Source of the DNA: Parachlamydiaceae bacterium
Lineage (GTDB): Bacteria; Chlamydiota; Chlamydiia; Chlamydiales; Parachlamydiaceae
DNA length: 17,320 nucleotides
Assembly: GCA_013817115.1 (NCBI GenBank)
Contig: JACDDG010000008.1
Coordinates: 1-17,320, forward strand
Direction: 5' to 3'
The notes below the pieces were generated by a model that saw only the letters and a program-made list of their open reading frames with translations, was not told where the DNA came from and did no database searches. The position numbers and the translations under genes are program-made. Positions 1 to 8,192 of the stretch are shown here, in pieces (position 1 is the stretch's first letter; each line of letters begins with the position of its first letter).

Positions 1-2
1 CT

Positions 3-1049
3 CAAAGTCGACAGATTAAACGTACTGATGGTAAATTAGATTTAAACTCGGATTTCGACTTAAAACCCCCTAGCCAAGTCATTTCAGAGAATGAAGCCAC
101 TATGAAGCAGATGGAACTTCAAGGATCGATTACCGGACAACGGTTCGAACTGCACACTTTGGGAGCCACTATTTCAGCCTATCGTTCTTTTCTTCTGCAA
201 AGTGATCCAAATCCTTATGTTCGTACTCGCGGAGGATTTTCCGAATGGATTGTTGGTCAGGAACCTTCTCAGACAAAATCTTTAATGGATCAAGAGTACA
301 ATATTAAAAATTTAGATACTCTTTATCTGCAATTTTCAGAATCCATTAAGCAACCTTCATTTGAGGGTGATATGAATGGTCTAACAACAATAGAAAACCG
401 TCGACAACTCTTCCATGATTTAGATTTATCAATTTACGAAATGGGACAACCTCTAGCTTCTAGCTCATTGATGGCCTCTAAAGCAGAACATTTTCTCGAC
501 TTGCTAAACCAACTAAATGAACTAGGATCGCGAGATCCTGATGTAGTATCTGATATCACTCCGTTACTTTCTGAAGTCATGCGTGCGGACTGGAAATATA
601 ATGTACTGCAAGATATTCCCCTCTTTCATCAACTCTATTCCGTTCATATGAACCTATTGCCTCCCATCACAGATCGAAATCACATCAATCGCCTTCGACA
701 ATTTAAGAAGCACATTCTACAACTGACGCAGTGGGTCAAAGAAAAAAACATGCATACTCACCTTCACGAAATTGAATTTGACATCAACGATATTAAAGGA
801 TACCTCCAAGATTTCTTAGCCCAGCTGCAGAGAATGGCTAAGGATCCAGTTTATGCCTCTCATGAAGGCAAAATAACTCTGATCCAAGACACAGCCCAGC
901 AACTTTTGGAATACCGCTACATGTTTTGCCATTTCTTTCATCATCTGCGTCAAAATGAGATTGATGAAAAGTCTCTAAGAAATCAATTCCTATTTGTCGA
1001 TCAATATTTTGAAACAATCGAAAATAAATTAGACGAAATCGTTGAATAA
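3..1049 (+). CDS. Unrecognised helical protein, 5' end cut by window edge
   Basis: The reading frame is open from the first complete codon at position 3, with 33 sense codons before the first ATG at 102. No convincing SD site precedes that ATG, so the gene most likely begins outside the window and only its C-terminal part (about 348 residues) is seen. The visible protein is soluble-looking, predicted mostly helical, and rich in Gln, His and Leu, with no signal peptide, membrane segment or catalytic motif that I recognise. The last 150 residues have heptad-like hydrophobic spacing suggestive of helical bundles. It ends with TAA at 1047-1049, and the next gene on this strand begins 346 bp later behind its own promoter, so the two are probably separate transcripts. 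If the ATG at 102 were the start, the product would be 315 aa. No function can be assigned. Confidence 0.75.
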   Translation, partial: QSRQIKRTDGKLDLNSDFDLKPPSQVISENEATMKQMELQGSITGQRFELHTLGATISAYRSFLLQSDPNPYVRTRGGFSEWIVGQEPSQTKSLMDQEYNIKNLDTLYLQFSESIKQPSFEGDMNGLTTIENRRQLFHDLDLSIYEMGQPLASSSLMASKAEHFLDLLNQLNELGSRDPDVVSDITPLLSEVMRADWKYNVLQDIPLFHQLYSVHMNLLPPITDRNHINRLRQFKKHILQLTQWVKEKNMHTHLHEIEFDINDIKGYLQDFLAQLQRMAKDPVYASHEGKITLIQDTAQQLLEYRYMFCHFFHHLRQNEIDEKSLRNQFLFVDQYFETIENKLDEIVE

Positions 1050-1133
1050 ATAGGATTTTAGTTTATTTTTACTTGATTAATGCTGCAATAAAAGCTTCAG
1101 TAAAGACTTTTCCCTGCTGTCCTTTGCGTTTCT

Positions 1134-1204
1134 TTGCATCTTTGCGCCTTTTGCGTTAAAATTTATTGGGTCCCAAAATTTAACGCAAAATTGCAAAGAT
1201 GCAA
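1134..1204. repeat. Long imperfect inverted repeat (hairpin)
   Basis: The arm at 1134-1164 (starting TTGCATCTTTGC) pairs with 1175-1204 (ending GCAAAGATGCAA) over about 30 bp with few mismatches, around a 10-base loop ATTGGGTCCC that could close further. It lies in the 346-bp gap between two plus-strand genes, 85 bp after the first stop codon. A run of T and then A follows at 1215-1229, so it could end transcription of the upstream gene, but the T-run is not directly next to the stem. It differs from the TATACCGAAG palindrome family found elsewhere in the window. Apart from this hairpin and the promoter at 1285, nothing is seen in the gap. Confidence 0.7.
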
Positions 1205-1284
1205 GATACACAAGTTGTTTTTACAAAAAAAGGGATCATTTTCATTTTTTTCTAACGTCATTTAATTTCTGATCCATTTCGATC

Positions 1285-1313
1285 TTGAAAATTTAATTGG
1301 CACGTGATATTAT
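1285..1313 (+). promoter_or_regulatory. Sigma-70-type promoter for the 1396 gene
   Basis: TTGAAA at 1285-1290 and TATTAT at 1308-1313 are separated by exactly 17 bases, a close match to the house-keeping promoter consensus. Transcription would begin near 1320, giving a leader of about 75 bases before the SD-led ATG at 1396. This is a prediction from motif and spacing alone. Confidence 0.5.
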
Positions 1314-1395
1314 ATTTACAGAAATACCCATCTCTTCCTTAGCTAACAACATGGCTTAGAAATGAAATAAAAAAAGACAAGAAGGATAAAACGCT

Positions 1396-2226
1396 ATGAT
1401 GTCAATAAGCCCCGCGCATATTGTAAACTACAAATACATTACTGACAATACGTCAAATCCTTTAATGAATGAAGAACAATGCAAAATTTTAGCAATTTCA
1501 CAAGCTAGACTCATCTATATTTTGTATAATCATATTTCAAATTCTCCAGACTACAAATCAAATCTAATTACACGTGAAAATATTCTTAAAGACAACTGCG
1601 GATTTAATTCAGTTATTCTTGTTGAGGAAGACTCTGAAATAAAAAAAGGTAATTTGCGCTGCAATTGGTTTTTAACACTAAAACCTGCCGAACATCGAAT
1701 AAAAGGGTGGGATGATCATGAGGCTTGCAAGGGCTATGAAGATTTATACGCCCGGCAAGACGCTTTAAATTTAGCTATTCAAAAAGTCACTGTATGTAGA
1801 CAAAATGACTCACAAATTGAATCTTGGAACACTTTAAAAGCGATATCAACTTCTCTCAAAAAACCCTACCTCTGTGAGGATGAAATCAACTCTTTTATCG
1901 ACAAAAAATTATCTAGTGAAGATATGAAAAATTTTGACAGAAAAAAAGCAATGTTTTTCATGCAATGTAAAATTGAAATGGAGCAATCTAAAATTAACTA
2001 TGTATACGATACATTTCAAATAAGACAAAATTCTTTAGATCAAAAAATTGAAAAAAATTTGAATAAAGGGAGAACAGTTTTTGTTTTGTGTGGAAAGAAT
2101 CACGGGAATCCTACAGATAAAAAACTGATTCCGATCGTCAATGACCATTTATCGAAGAAAAAAGTACCTTTTATAGTGGTCGACCCTTCACAACCCACTC
2201 CGAAGACCCAGTCAAAATCAGTTTAA
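1396..2226 (+). CDS. Uncharacterised 276-aa protein, faint TraB/ChaN-like C-terminus
   Basis: The ATG at 1396 follows an AGAAGGA SD site at 1379-1385 with about ten bases of spacing. A second ATG comes directly after it. The product is soluble, lacks a signal peptide, and has eight cysteines. Two parts recall the TraB/GumN/ChaN-like group: VILVEED at 73-79 followed by a GWDDHEA segment at 104-110, and a C-terminal strand-like VFVLCGKNHG at 228-237 followed by a helix and VPFIVVD at 257-263. In those families a hydrophobic strand ending in Gly-x-x-His lies near the end of the fold. This is recollection of a pattern, not a match I could test, and the usual N-terminal histidine motif is not evident. 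The gene stands alone with its own promoter; its 3' end faces the 2462-5062 gene, with palindrome copy 1 between them. The low-complexity Pro/Lys/Ser tail is likely disordered. Confidence 0.75.
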   Translation: MMSISPAHIVNYKYITDNTSNPLMNEEQCKILAISQARLIYILYNHISNSPDYKSNLITRENILKDNCGFNSVILVEEDSEIKKGNLRCNWFLTLKPAEHRIKGWDDHEACKGYEDLYARQDALNLAIQKVTVCRQNDSQIESWNTLKAISTSLKKPYLCEDEINSFIDKKLSSEDMKNFDRKKAMFFMQCKIEMEQSKINYVYDTFQIRQNSLDQKIEKNLNKGRTVFVLCGKNHGNPTDKKLIPIVNDHLSKKKVPFIVVDPSQPTPKTQSKSV

Positions 2227-2296
2227 TTAGGAATTTTTGAAGCATTTGAAAGGACTGAACAATGTAGCTCATTACAATAATATCACAGTCGTGCTG

Positions 2297-2452
2297 TATA
2301 CCGAAGAGCGTTCAAAGTTTTTTGGCTTAAGAAAGCCCCCGGGATTAAGCGATTAAAAATGACCCAATATTATAATATGGCGTCGTTTTTGATCGCTTAT
2401 TCACTAGAGCTTTCTCTTTGGAAAAACCAAAATTTGAACGCTGTTCGGTATA
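2297..2452. repeat. TATACCGAAG palindromic element, copy 1 (156 bp)
   Basis: It begins TATACCGAAGAGCGTTCAAA and ends with the reverse complement form TTTGAACGCTGTTCGGTATA. The inner parts also pair (AGCGAT and GACCC segments against GTCG and GATCGCT), with the apex in an AT-rich ATATTATAATAT stretch near 2368-2378. The right arm has diverged at 2400-2410, where the CCCGGGATTAA block of the left arm is no longer mirrored. It lies between convergent genes, 70 bp after one stop codon (2226) and 9 bp from the other (2462), so its transcripts on either strand would form a long hairpin at a gene end. Confidence 0.9.
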
Positions 2453-2461
2453 AAACAATCA

Positions 2462-5062
2462 CTAAATTTTCAAGCTATTCATGATAAAATTATGGTTAAC
2501 ATCAAATGAAAAACGAATAATTTCAGAAAATAATTGTCTTTTTTGATCTTGATCTAACCAGTTCATGGTTTTAAGTAAAGATGCTATTTCTGTGGGAATT
2601 TCAAAATTCGAGTCCAACTGATTAATAAATTCAGAATGTTGTGTGATAAAACTATCACACGCCTTCATCAAAATACTTATCTCGTTTCGTTGGGTTAAAG
2701 TAGGATTAGTCGGAATTATTCCCTCAAGGTTCAATGTAGAAGTACTTTCAAGTTTTTTCCCCTCCTTTGTCATTAAACCAATAACCCTATTAACTATCCG
2801 AATGTCATCTGTTGATGAAATTTTCGGTGTCCATAAATTACGAACAAGTAATGGGAATTCCTGAGATTCAACATACCCTTCCTTCCAATACTCTATTATT
2901 CGAGTCAATTCTGCAATTTTTTTCTTAACTTCTCGGATGTCATCCGGCAAATAGACGTTTCCTGATTTAAGCTGTTCAATTAATAAATTGATTTCAGTGT
3001 CAAGCTCTTGACCAACATTTTCAGCTTTTTTTAAAGCATTTTGTGCACGCGAAATAGTGCCTTCGGTATTATTATCTGATCGAAATTCTAACCCTATCCA
3101 ATCTTCAACAATTTGTGAGTTACCAATAAATCCATGATTAGTGATAAAATATAAAAAATCTCGCATGATCTTCACTTTATCAATATCATCCGGATAACTC
3201 TCAACAAAATATTTATAGTTTTCTGCCATTGTACCGTACATAGCAAAATTGTGATCAACGGTTACGGTGGGTAATAAGCCTGAATTTAAAATTTCTAAAT
3301 TTATTTTTTGTGCATTCTGTATTGAATTAATTAATTTTTTAAATACATCTCGAAACTCTTTATCCTCCCAAAATTTTGCTATAATTAATACAATATCGGA
3401 ATTGATTTCGGTTCCATAAAGAGCGCATGCATCTTCGAAACATGAAATGAACTCTTTATCTATCAAAGTTTCAGCCAAAGACAAATCGGAATTCATCTCT
3501 ATCTCTTTTTCCAACATTTTTTTATATTGTATTGGAATAGTTTTAACATCGGGGGAAAAATTCTCTAAAACGGCACTTGAAAGTAGCTGAAAATTTGTTG
3601 CTTGAAATTTAAATTCATCTACTTTCACTTCCGGAGAAACAAAATCTGTAATCTCAAAATCTTTAGCTGTAAGTTTAAGATCCGCCTCTAAAGTTAGACT
3701 AAATTCAGATAATGGAATTTTAAAACTTCGCTTTGCTAATATAAAATCGTCAACATTGTTGTCATTGTTAATTGAATAACCACACATTAACTTTAATACG
3801 ATTTCTAAATTGTCGAATTTGTCTACATTTATCTCAACAAATCGATTCAATTCGGTTATTAGAATTAAATCCTTATATATACTTGAGGACTTCCCTTCAG
3901 CTACATTAAGTAAATTTTTAAACATTTCAGGGGAGATCATTTTTGCTATCATATTAGTACAAACCGGATTATCACTACTTTCACCCATCAAATTGCTTAT
4001 TTGGTCTACAGGATGAGTAGATAATTGACCATTAATCAAAACAAAGTTATTAGCTATATTATTCAAATGGTCTAGAGAATTACTTTTTTCAAGCATGAGT
4101 TCATACTTTTGCAGTTTAAGCTCAGACTTATCAGACAAGTAGCTAGAAAAATTTTGAATAAATTTTTGTACATGTATGTGATCAGCTACAGTATCTCGTG
4201 CTGTACTAGCTGAATTAAAGGAATCGCCTTCTAATTCGCGTAACTGGCTTTGCATAGAGCGGAATGTCCGAAATGATTCTTTTAGAGGATCAGAATCCTC
4301 GATCTCATTTTTGGCCAAATAAGCCAAACCAGTAAGGTCAACAATTTCTTCAGAAATATTTTCTTGAAATTTCGAAAAGTCGTATTTTATTTTATCTAAC
4401 TTTAAATATAAATTTTCGAAAGATGCTGTTTTTTGGAGAATAGTTAGCCCATCAATCGAAGCTGTTAAAATTTCATCCAAAGATTTTAATAAAGCTAACC
4501 CTTTTTCTAAATTATCTTCTGAAATTCCATCTTTTTTTAGCTCGGTCAATAAACTGCTAATTTTATTTTCAAGAGTTCCTTTCATATTGCCAATTAAATT
4601 CGCGATATCACCGGGTTTATCAAACATACTATAGAGAGATCTTAATCCTGAGTCTAAGAAAGTTTTACTTGCGAAATTTTTGTTAACTGTAAGGTCATAC
4701 TCCCATGTTAGGCGGTTTTGATATGCTCTCAAATATTCGTTATTCTCTAGAGATTCTAGATTGCCTAATTTTTGGAGAAAATATAATTCATTACTTACGC
4801 TTTTTAACTGCTTATCTATTTTTCCGCTATAGTCAGCGTAAACACGATTTATCAAATTAATCACTTTATCTTTCTCAGATACTCCCCCTTCAATTAACTT
4901 AACTTTTAAACTTGTAAGCGTAGAAGGATCTAGGGTTTTAAGCAAATCGGAATTCTCAAAAATTGTTTTCACCGTATTATTAATATCTTCCTTCGAAAAT
5001 TCAGGGTGAGTTACAAGATATTGAACCGCGCTTTTAAATTGATGATCTTTTGGAACTTCCAT
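2462..5062 (-). CDS. Large helical protein, paralogue A (866 aa)
   Basis: I do not recognise this family. The start at 5062 is preferred over the in-frame ATG at 5071, because the AAGGA SD site lies at 5071-5075, touching the upstream ATG but 8 bases from the downstream one. The resulting N-terminus, MEVPKDH, matches that of the neighbouring paralogue exactly. The protein is acidic/helical, with no signal peptide or membrane segment. Numbered from that start, shared landmarks include YADYSGKIDKQ (76-86), NNEYLRAY (107-114), DLTGLAYLA (242-250), EGDSFN (278-283), NLEIVLKLMCGYS (418-430), KRSFKIP (444-450) and VSPEVKVD (475-482). After about residue 505 the two paralogues stop being alignable by eye: this one continues for some 360 residues, including a Glu/Lys-rich coiled-coil-like stretch around 670-710. 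A conserved body with a variable C-terminus suits a secreted or effector-like family, but no secretion signal can be shown. Confidence 0.85.
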   Translation of the reverse strand: MEVPKDHQFKSAVQYLVTHPEFSKEDINNTVKTIFENSDLLKTLDPSTLTSLKVKLIEGGVSEKDKVINLINRVYADYSGKIDKQLKSVSNELYFLQKLGNLESLENNEYLRAYQNRLTWEYDLTVNKNFASKTFLDSGLRSLYSMFDKPGDIANLIGNMKGTLENKISSLLTELKKDGISEDNLEKGLALLKSLDEILTASIDGLTILQKTASFENLYLKLDKIKYDFSKFQENISEEIVDLTGLAYLAKNEIEDSDPLKESFRTFRSMQSQLRELEGDSFNSASTARDTVADHIHVQKFIQNFSSYLSDKSELKLQKYELMLEKSNSLDHLNNIANNFVLINGQLSTHPVDQISNLMGESSDNPVCTNMIAKMISPEMFKNLLNVAEGKSSSIYKDLILITELNRFVEINVDKFDNLEIVLKLMCGYSINNDNNVDDFILAKRSFKIPLSEFSLTLEADLKLTAKDFEITDFVSPEVKVDEFKFQATNFQLLSSAVLENFSPDVKTIPIQYKKMLEKEIEMNSDLSLAETLIDKEFISCFEDACALYGTEINSDIVLIIAKFWEDKEFRDVFKKLINSIQNAQKINLEILNSGLLPTVTVDHNFAMYGTMAENYKYFVESYPDDIDKVKIMRDFLYFITNHGFIGNSQIVEDWIGLEFRSDNNTEGTISRAQNALKKAENVGQELDTEINLLIEQLKSGNVYLPDDIREVKKKIAELTRIIEYWKEGYVESQEFPLLVRNLWTPKISSTDDIRIVNRVIGLMTKEGKKLESTSTLNLEGIIPTNPTLTQRNEISILMKACDSFITQHSEFINQLDSNFEIPTEIASLLKTMNWLDQDQKRQLFSEIIRFSFDVNHNFIMNSLKI

Positions 5063-5070
5063 CCTTACCA

Positions 5071-5075
5071 TCCTT
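5071..5075 (-). promoter_or_regulatory. SD site that decides the start of paralogue A
   Basis: AAGGA on the minus strand lies 8 bases before the ATG at 5062 and directly abuts or overlaps the ATG at 5071, so only the inner start has workable spacing. The inner start also gives the same N-terminus as the paralogue. Confidence 0.65.
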
Positions 5076-5127
5076 TTTATATTTTAACCATCTTTTATAA
5101 AATACAACACAAGTAACCTTACAATTT

Positions 5128-5145
5128 ATTATAACGCGTAACCAA
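5128..5145 (-). promoter_or_regulatory. Promoter-like site of paralogue A with collapsed spacer
   Basis: On the minus strand, TTGGTT (5140-5145) and TATAAT (5128-5133) are only 6 bases apart. The flanking bases resemble the region upstream of paralogue B (AATAATTGG at one side, ATAAA..GTAA at the other), where the equivalent hexamers are 17 bases apart. An 11-base deletion in the spacer would explain this. The TATAAT box may still work with another -35 or as a weak promoter. Confidence 0.35.
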
Positions 5146-5184
5146 TTATTTTATAAATATAAATAAATGTGGTTCTTGTGAAGA

Positions 5185-5524
5185 ATTGGGGCAAAGTTCG
5201 GCAAAGGCTAGAGGAAGGAGAGGAAAAGGTTAAGGTTTTTTGTTATTTTGGAGGCAAAGACACAAAGAGTAGTAATTTAAAAAAATGTTTAAAGGGTAGT
5301 TTTCAAACCATTAAAAGCACCAACATTTAACCAGATTACAACTCTTTGTGTCCTAGTGTGATCTCCTAAATAAAAATTACAACTCATTGATAATCAAGAA
5401 TTTAAAATTTCAATCCCGATTGAGGGGCCGAAGGCTCTGTCTCGCTCTGTGTTGAATGAAACACTAAACTTATAAGTAAATAAACTGCCTGCCCTCCTTT
5501 GCCATCCTCAGCGTTTGCCCCAAT
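5185..5524. repeat. Nested inverted-repeat region between the paralogues (about 340 bp)
   Basis: The ends ATTGGGGCAAA (5185-5195) and TTTGCCCCAAT (5514-5524) are perfect 11-base inverted repeats. Just inside, GGCAAAGG (5200-5207) pairs with CCTTTGCC (5496-5503). A third pair of arms at 5250-5276 and 5335-5366 shares ACACAAAGAG/CTCTTTGTGT and ends GGAG/CTCC. No open frame of note lies inside, so this could be a small non-autonomous mobile element or its remains. No target duplication is evident next to the ends. The rest of the 576-bp gap holds the promoter-like site of paralogue A and the hairpin at 5567-5597. Confidence 0.55.
5250..5366. repeat. Inner inverted repeat with ACACAAAGAG arms
   Basis: The left arm 5250-5276 (GGAGGCAAAGACACAAAGAG and following bases) pairs with the right arm 5335-5366, where CTCTTTGTGTCC and ATCTCC are visible. 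The loop of about 58 bases is AT-rich. The wording of the arms (CAAAGACACAAAGAG) resembles a simple repeat type I recall from many unrelated bacterial genomes, which I cannot check here. Confidence 0.55.
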
Positions 5525-5566
5525 AAATGTAATGCTTAATCAATGGAATAGGTTGTAGACAGCTCT

Positions 5567-5597
5567 CTTTTACCTGGCGCTTCGCACCAGGTAAAAG
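5567..5597. terminator. Strong hairpin after paralogue B, possible terminator
   Basis: CTTTTACCTGGCGC (5567-5580), a TTC loop and GCACCAGGTAAAAG (5584-5597) form a 14-bp stem with one mismatch, 41 bp beyond the stop codon of paralogue B. No T-run follows on the minus strand, so it may be a Rho-independent terminator of a weak kind or a 3' stability hairpin. Confidence 0.5.
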
Positions 5598-5638
5598 AAG
5601 CAGACTCGGATCAAAGGTTTTATCCAAAATGCAGTTAA

Positions 5639-7891
5639 TTATTTACCAAAATTTTCTAAAAGTTCCAACGCATCTTTTTTATTTAATTTATCAGCACGAT
5701 CTTCGCTATTTAAAATTTTAAAATCTTTCCCCATATCTAAATAAGATTCCCGAATCAAAAATGAAGGTGAAATTCTATGTTCTGCGACTAAGTTGACTAG
5801 CAAATCCATATTATTATTTTTGATTGCATCCCTCAATTCAGCCACGGGTATTTGAAATTTACGATAAATAACATAACCTGAACCGAGTTCAGTAATATTT
5901 TTACCGCTCAAGGTTTCATAAACTATAGATTTAGAAAGGATCGTTAATATATTTTTGGAATCGATACCAATCTCATAAAATTTTTCTCTCCACGTCTGGA
6001 TATGACCTATATCATCTATATCATACACACTCATATTTTCTACAATATCCGCAGCAACTGCCTGAGTAATAGCTAAGCAAGTGGTTGAAGCTAACATCGC
6101 ATTTTCAGGATCTTCCCCAAATCCGGCAGCTATTTTTGCATAAGCGCGATTTACAGATAAAAGAGCAGGTTTAAAGTTTGCGTAAACTTCTTCATTATTA
6201 AATTTTATAAGTGTACTTCTACGAAAATCAAGAGAAACAATTTTAGGAACAATGTAAGCAAATTCCCCTTCTTCATTAGACAGAGGAACGGGATTCATCT
6301 CGATATTAACTCCCTGCAGGGTATCTTTAAAAACTTTTACATCATCAATTCCCACAAATGGCTTAGCTTTCTCAAATAACATTTTCGCTGTTACCTTGCC
6401 CCAATTTTGAGTCGGAGAATATTTTTTTAAAAGCTGCCGAATTACATTTTTTTCATATTTTCTGCCAATAAATTCAATTGAATCAACCTTAACTTGCGGA
6501 GAAATATACTCCACAATCTTAAAATCGTTAAAACTTATTGCTAACTTCTTCTTTGTAAGGCTTTTAAGATCATCCATCGAGATTGTAAAACTTCGTTTTA
6601 CTAGAAAAAATTCTTTAATATCATTTCCTGCAGAAAGTGAGTAGCCGCACCCCATTTTCAAGGTTATTTCTAGATTATGGTACTCATCCATAAAGATCTC
6701 GGCCACTTTCGCTAAATCTTTTAAAGGGGATAAATGTTTAAATTTTGACTGAACTTCCGTTGCATTTAACATATCTTGGTACATTTCAGCCGAAATCATT
6801 TTTGAAATGATTTCATCAAGTTCGGGATTGAAATCAAATTTTGATGTAACGAAATCATTTAAAGCTCCTTCAATATAAGTAACAGGGACTTCGCTTATAT
6901 AAATATTATCAATATTTTTTAAATTTAGTGAAGAATCATTTTCCAACTGATTAAATTCTATATTAATAAGTTTGTTTACCGATTTTCGTGATAAATAATC
7001 GGAATATTTGAGAATAGATTTTTCTTCTCTAATTCCAATATTAAATGAACTCCCTTCTACTTCCCTTCTTTCATTTTGCGTATTATTGAATATTTCTCTT
7101 AGAGCATTCAACTCATCATTGTTCTCTTCTGCTAGATAAATTAAACCTGTAAGGTCAAAAATTGAATTATTAATACTTTCTTGAAATTCATCAAAATCAT
7201 GTATCGTCTTAACCAAATTTAGGTTTACAGTTTCATTATCGTATAAAGGAGATTTTTGAAGTTTATTTAACGTCTCATCGACATTATTAAAAATATGATT
7301 TATTGAAATTAATAGGTTTAGACCTTTGTTTAAATTATCTACAGAAGCACCGCCCTTTTGAAGTTCTACTAGCAGACCATCTAATTTTCTTTTCAAATCT
7401 TTTTTTATTAAAAGAATCAAATCAGTTAGATCCTTTGGTTGATCGTACATCCCATAGAGGGGGCTGAGGCTTGATTCTTTCAATGTTTTACTTAAATAAT
7501 TTTGATTTACTCTAATGTCGTATGTCCATGTAAAGCGATTGTAATAGGCTCTTAAATATTCGTTGTTACCCAATTCTTTTATAGAACCTAATTTTTCAAA
7601 AAAAGAAATTTCATTTTCCATATCTTTTATTTGTTTGTCTATTTTCCCACTATAATCAGCATAAACACCATCAATTAAATTAATCACTTTATCGTTTTTA
7701 GAAACTCCTAATTGCAATAATTTAATTTGGATTCTGAAAAGTGCTGAAAAATTGAAGCCATTAAGCTTCAGCAAATCTTGATTTTCGAAAATTTTCTTTA
7801 CAACATTGTTAATGCCTTCATCTGAAATTTCGGTTGTGGACTCCAAATATTGGACTACACTTGTTAGATGATGATCTTTAGGGACTTCCAT
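5639..7891 (-). CDS. Large helical protein, paralogue B (750 aa)
   Basis: This is the partner of the 2462-5062 gene and is likewise unrecognised. The ATG at 7891 has an AGAGG SD site at good spacing and gives the shared N-terminus MEVPKDH. The first 495 or so residues align with paralogue A through YADYSGKIDKQ (77-87), NNEYLRAYYNR (109-119), DLTGLIYLAE (246-255), MISAEM (365-370), NLEITLKMGCGYS (406-418), VKRSFTI (431-437) and ISPQVKVD (463-470). The last 250 residues differ. They contain a second, weaker copy of the KRSF...ISP module: IYRKFQIPVAEL at 675-686 and EHRISPS at 704-710. An alanine-rich helical part (582-616) could be amphipathic, but there is no clear membrane segment or signal peptide. 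The gene has its own promoter (7947-7975) and a hairpin after its stop codon, so the two paralogues are probably transcribed separately. Role unknown; an effector or surface-associated family is possible. Confidence 0.85.
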   Translation of the reverse strand: MEVPKDHHLTSVVQYLESTTEISDEGINNVVKKIFENQDLLKLNGFNFSALFRIQIKLLQLGVSKNDKVINLIDGVYADYSGKIDKQIKDMENEISFFEKLGSIKELGNNEYLRAYYNRFTWTYDIRVNQNYLSKTLKESSLSPLYGMYDQPKDLTDLILLIKKDLKRKLDGLLVELQKGGASVDNLNKGLNLLISINHIFNNVDETLNKLQKSPLYDNETVNLNLVKTIHDFDEFQESINNSIFDLTGLIYLAEENNDELNALREIFNNTQNERREVEGSSFNIGIREEKSILKYSDYLSRKSVNKLINIEFNQLENDSSLNLKNIDNIYISEVPVTYIEGALNDFVTSKFDFNPELDEIISKMISAEMYQDMLNATEVQSKFKHLSPLKDLAKVAEIFMDEYHNLEITLKMGCGYSLSAGNDIKEFFLVKRSFTISMDDLKSLTKKKLAISFNDFKIVEYISPQVKVDSIEFIGRKYEKNVIRQLLKKYSPTQNWGKVTAKMLFEKAKPFVGIDDVKVFKDTLQGVNIEMNPVPLSNEEGEFAYIVPKIVSLDFRRSTLIKFNNEEVYANFKPALLSVNRAYAKIAAGFGEDPENAMLASTTCLAITQAVAADIVENMSVYDIDDIGHIQTWREKFYEIGIDSKNILTILSKSIVYETLSGKNITELGSGYVIYRKFQIPVAELRDAIKNNNMDLLVNLVAEHRISPSFLIRESYLDMGKDFKILNSEDRADKLNKKDALELLENFGK

Positions 7892-7946
7892 ATTATAACC
7901 TCTTAAATATTTTTATTTAATACACAAATTTATAACATTACTTTTT

Positions 7947-7975
7947 ATTGTAACACATTAATTAATTCTTTCCAA
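7947..7975 (-). promoter_or_regulatory. Sigma-70-type promoter for paralogue B
   Basis: On the minus strand, TTGGAA (7970-7975) and TACAAT (7947-7952) are separated by 17 bases. Transcription would begin near 7940, leaving a leader of about 50 bases with the SD site at its end. Confidence 0.5.
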
Positions 7976-8163
7976 TTATTAATTTTCAAGCCTTATAAAC
8001 TTAAGATTATTTTACCTAAAATGGAATTTCTTTACTAGAAAAAAGCGCGTTTAAACAACCTTTTTTTTCTTTGTATCGTATATTTTGCCTTTTTCATATG
8101 TTTGATTTCCTCTAAATTTAATGAAGAAAATGCCACAAACATCTTTTGGTAAGATTTTGGGGC

Positions 8164-8192
8164 AATAAAAAGAGGTTCCCCTGCCGGGGAAC
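8164..8192 (-). terminator. Intrinsic terminator of rtcB
   Basis: Read on the minus strand, GTTCCCC, a GGCA loop and GGGGAAC (stem at 8175-8192) are followed by CTCTTTTTATT. This is a classic GC stem plus U-run, 145 bp beyond the rtcB stop codon. The rest of the 7892-8336 gap holds a second small hairpin (CCATAGC at 8216-8222 with GCTATGG at 8235-8241) and the promoter of paralogue B, and no credible gene. Confidence 0.65.

Noticed and set aside
2297..2452. CRISPR array formed by the recurring palindromes
   Set aside because: The copies are kilobases apart, far too long for CRISPR repeats and not separated by regular spacers; no cas gene is present.
5162..5530. AATAAATGT on both sides of the nested inverted repeat as a target duplication
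   Set aside because: The left copy is about 15 bases away from the element end while the right overlaps the end, and such AT-rich 9-mers are expected by chance.
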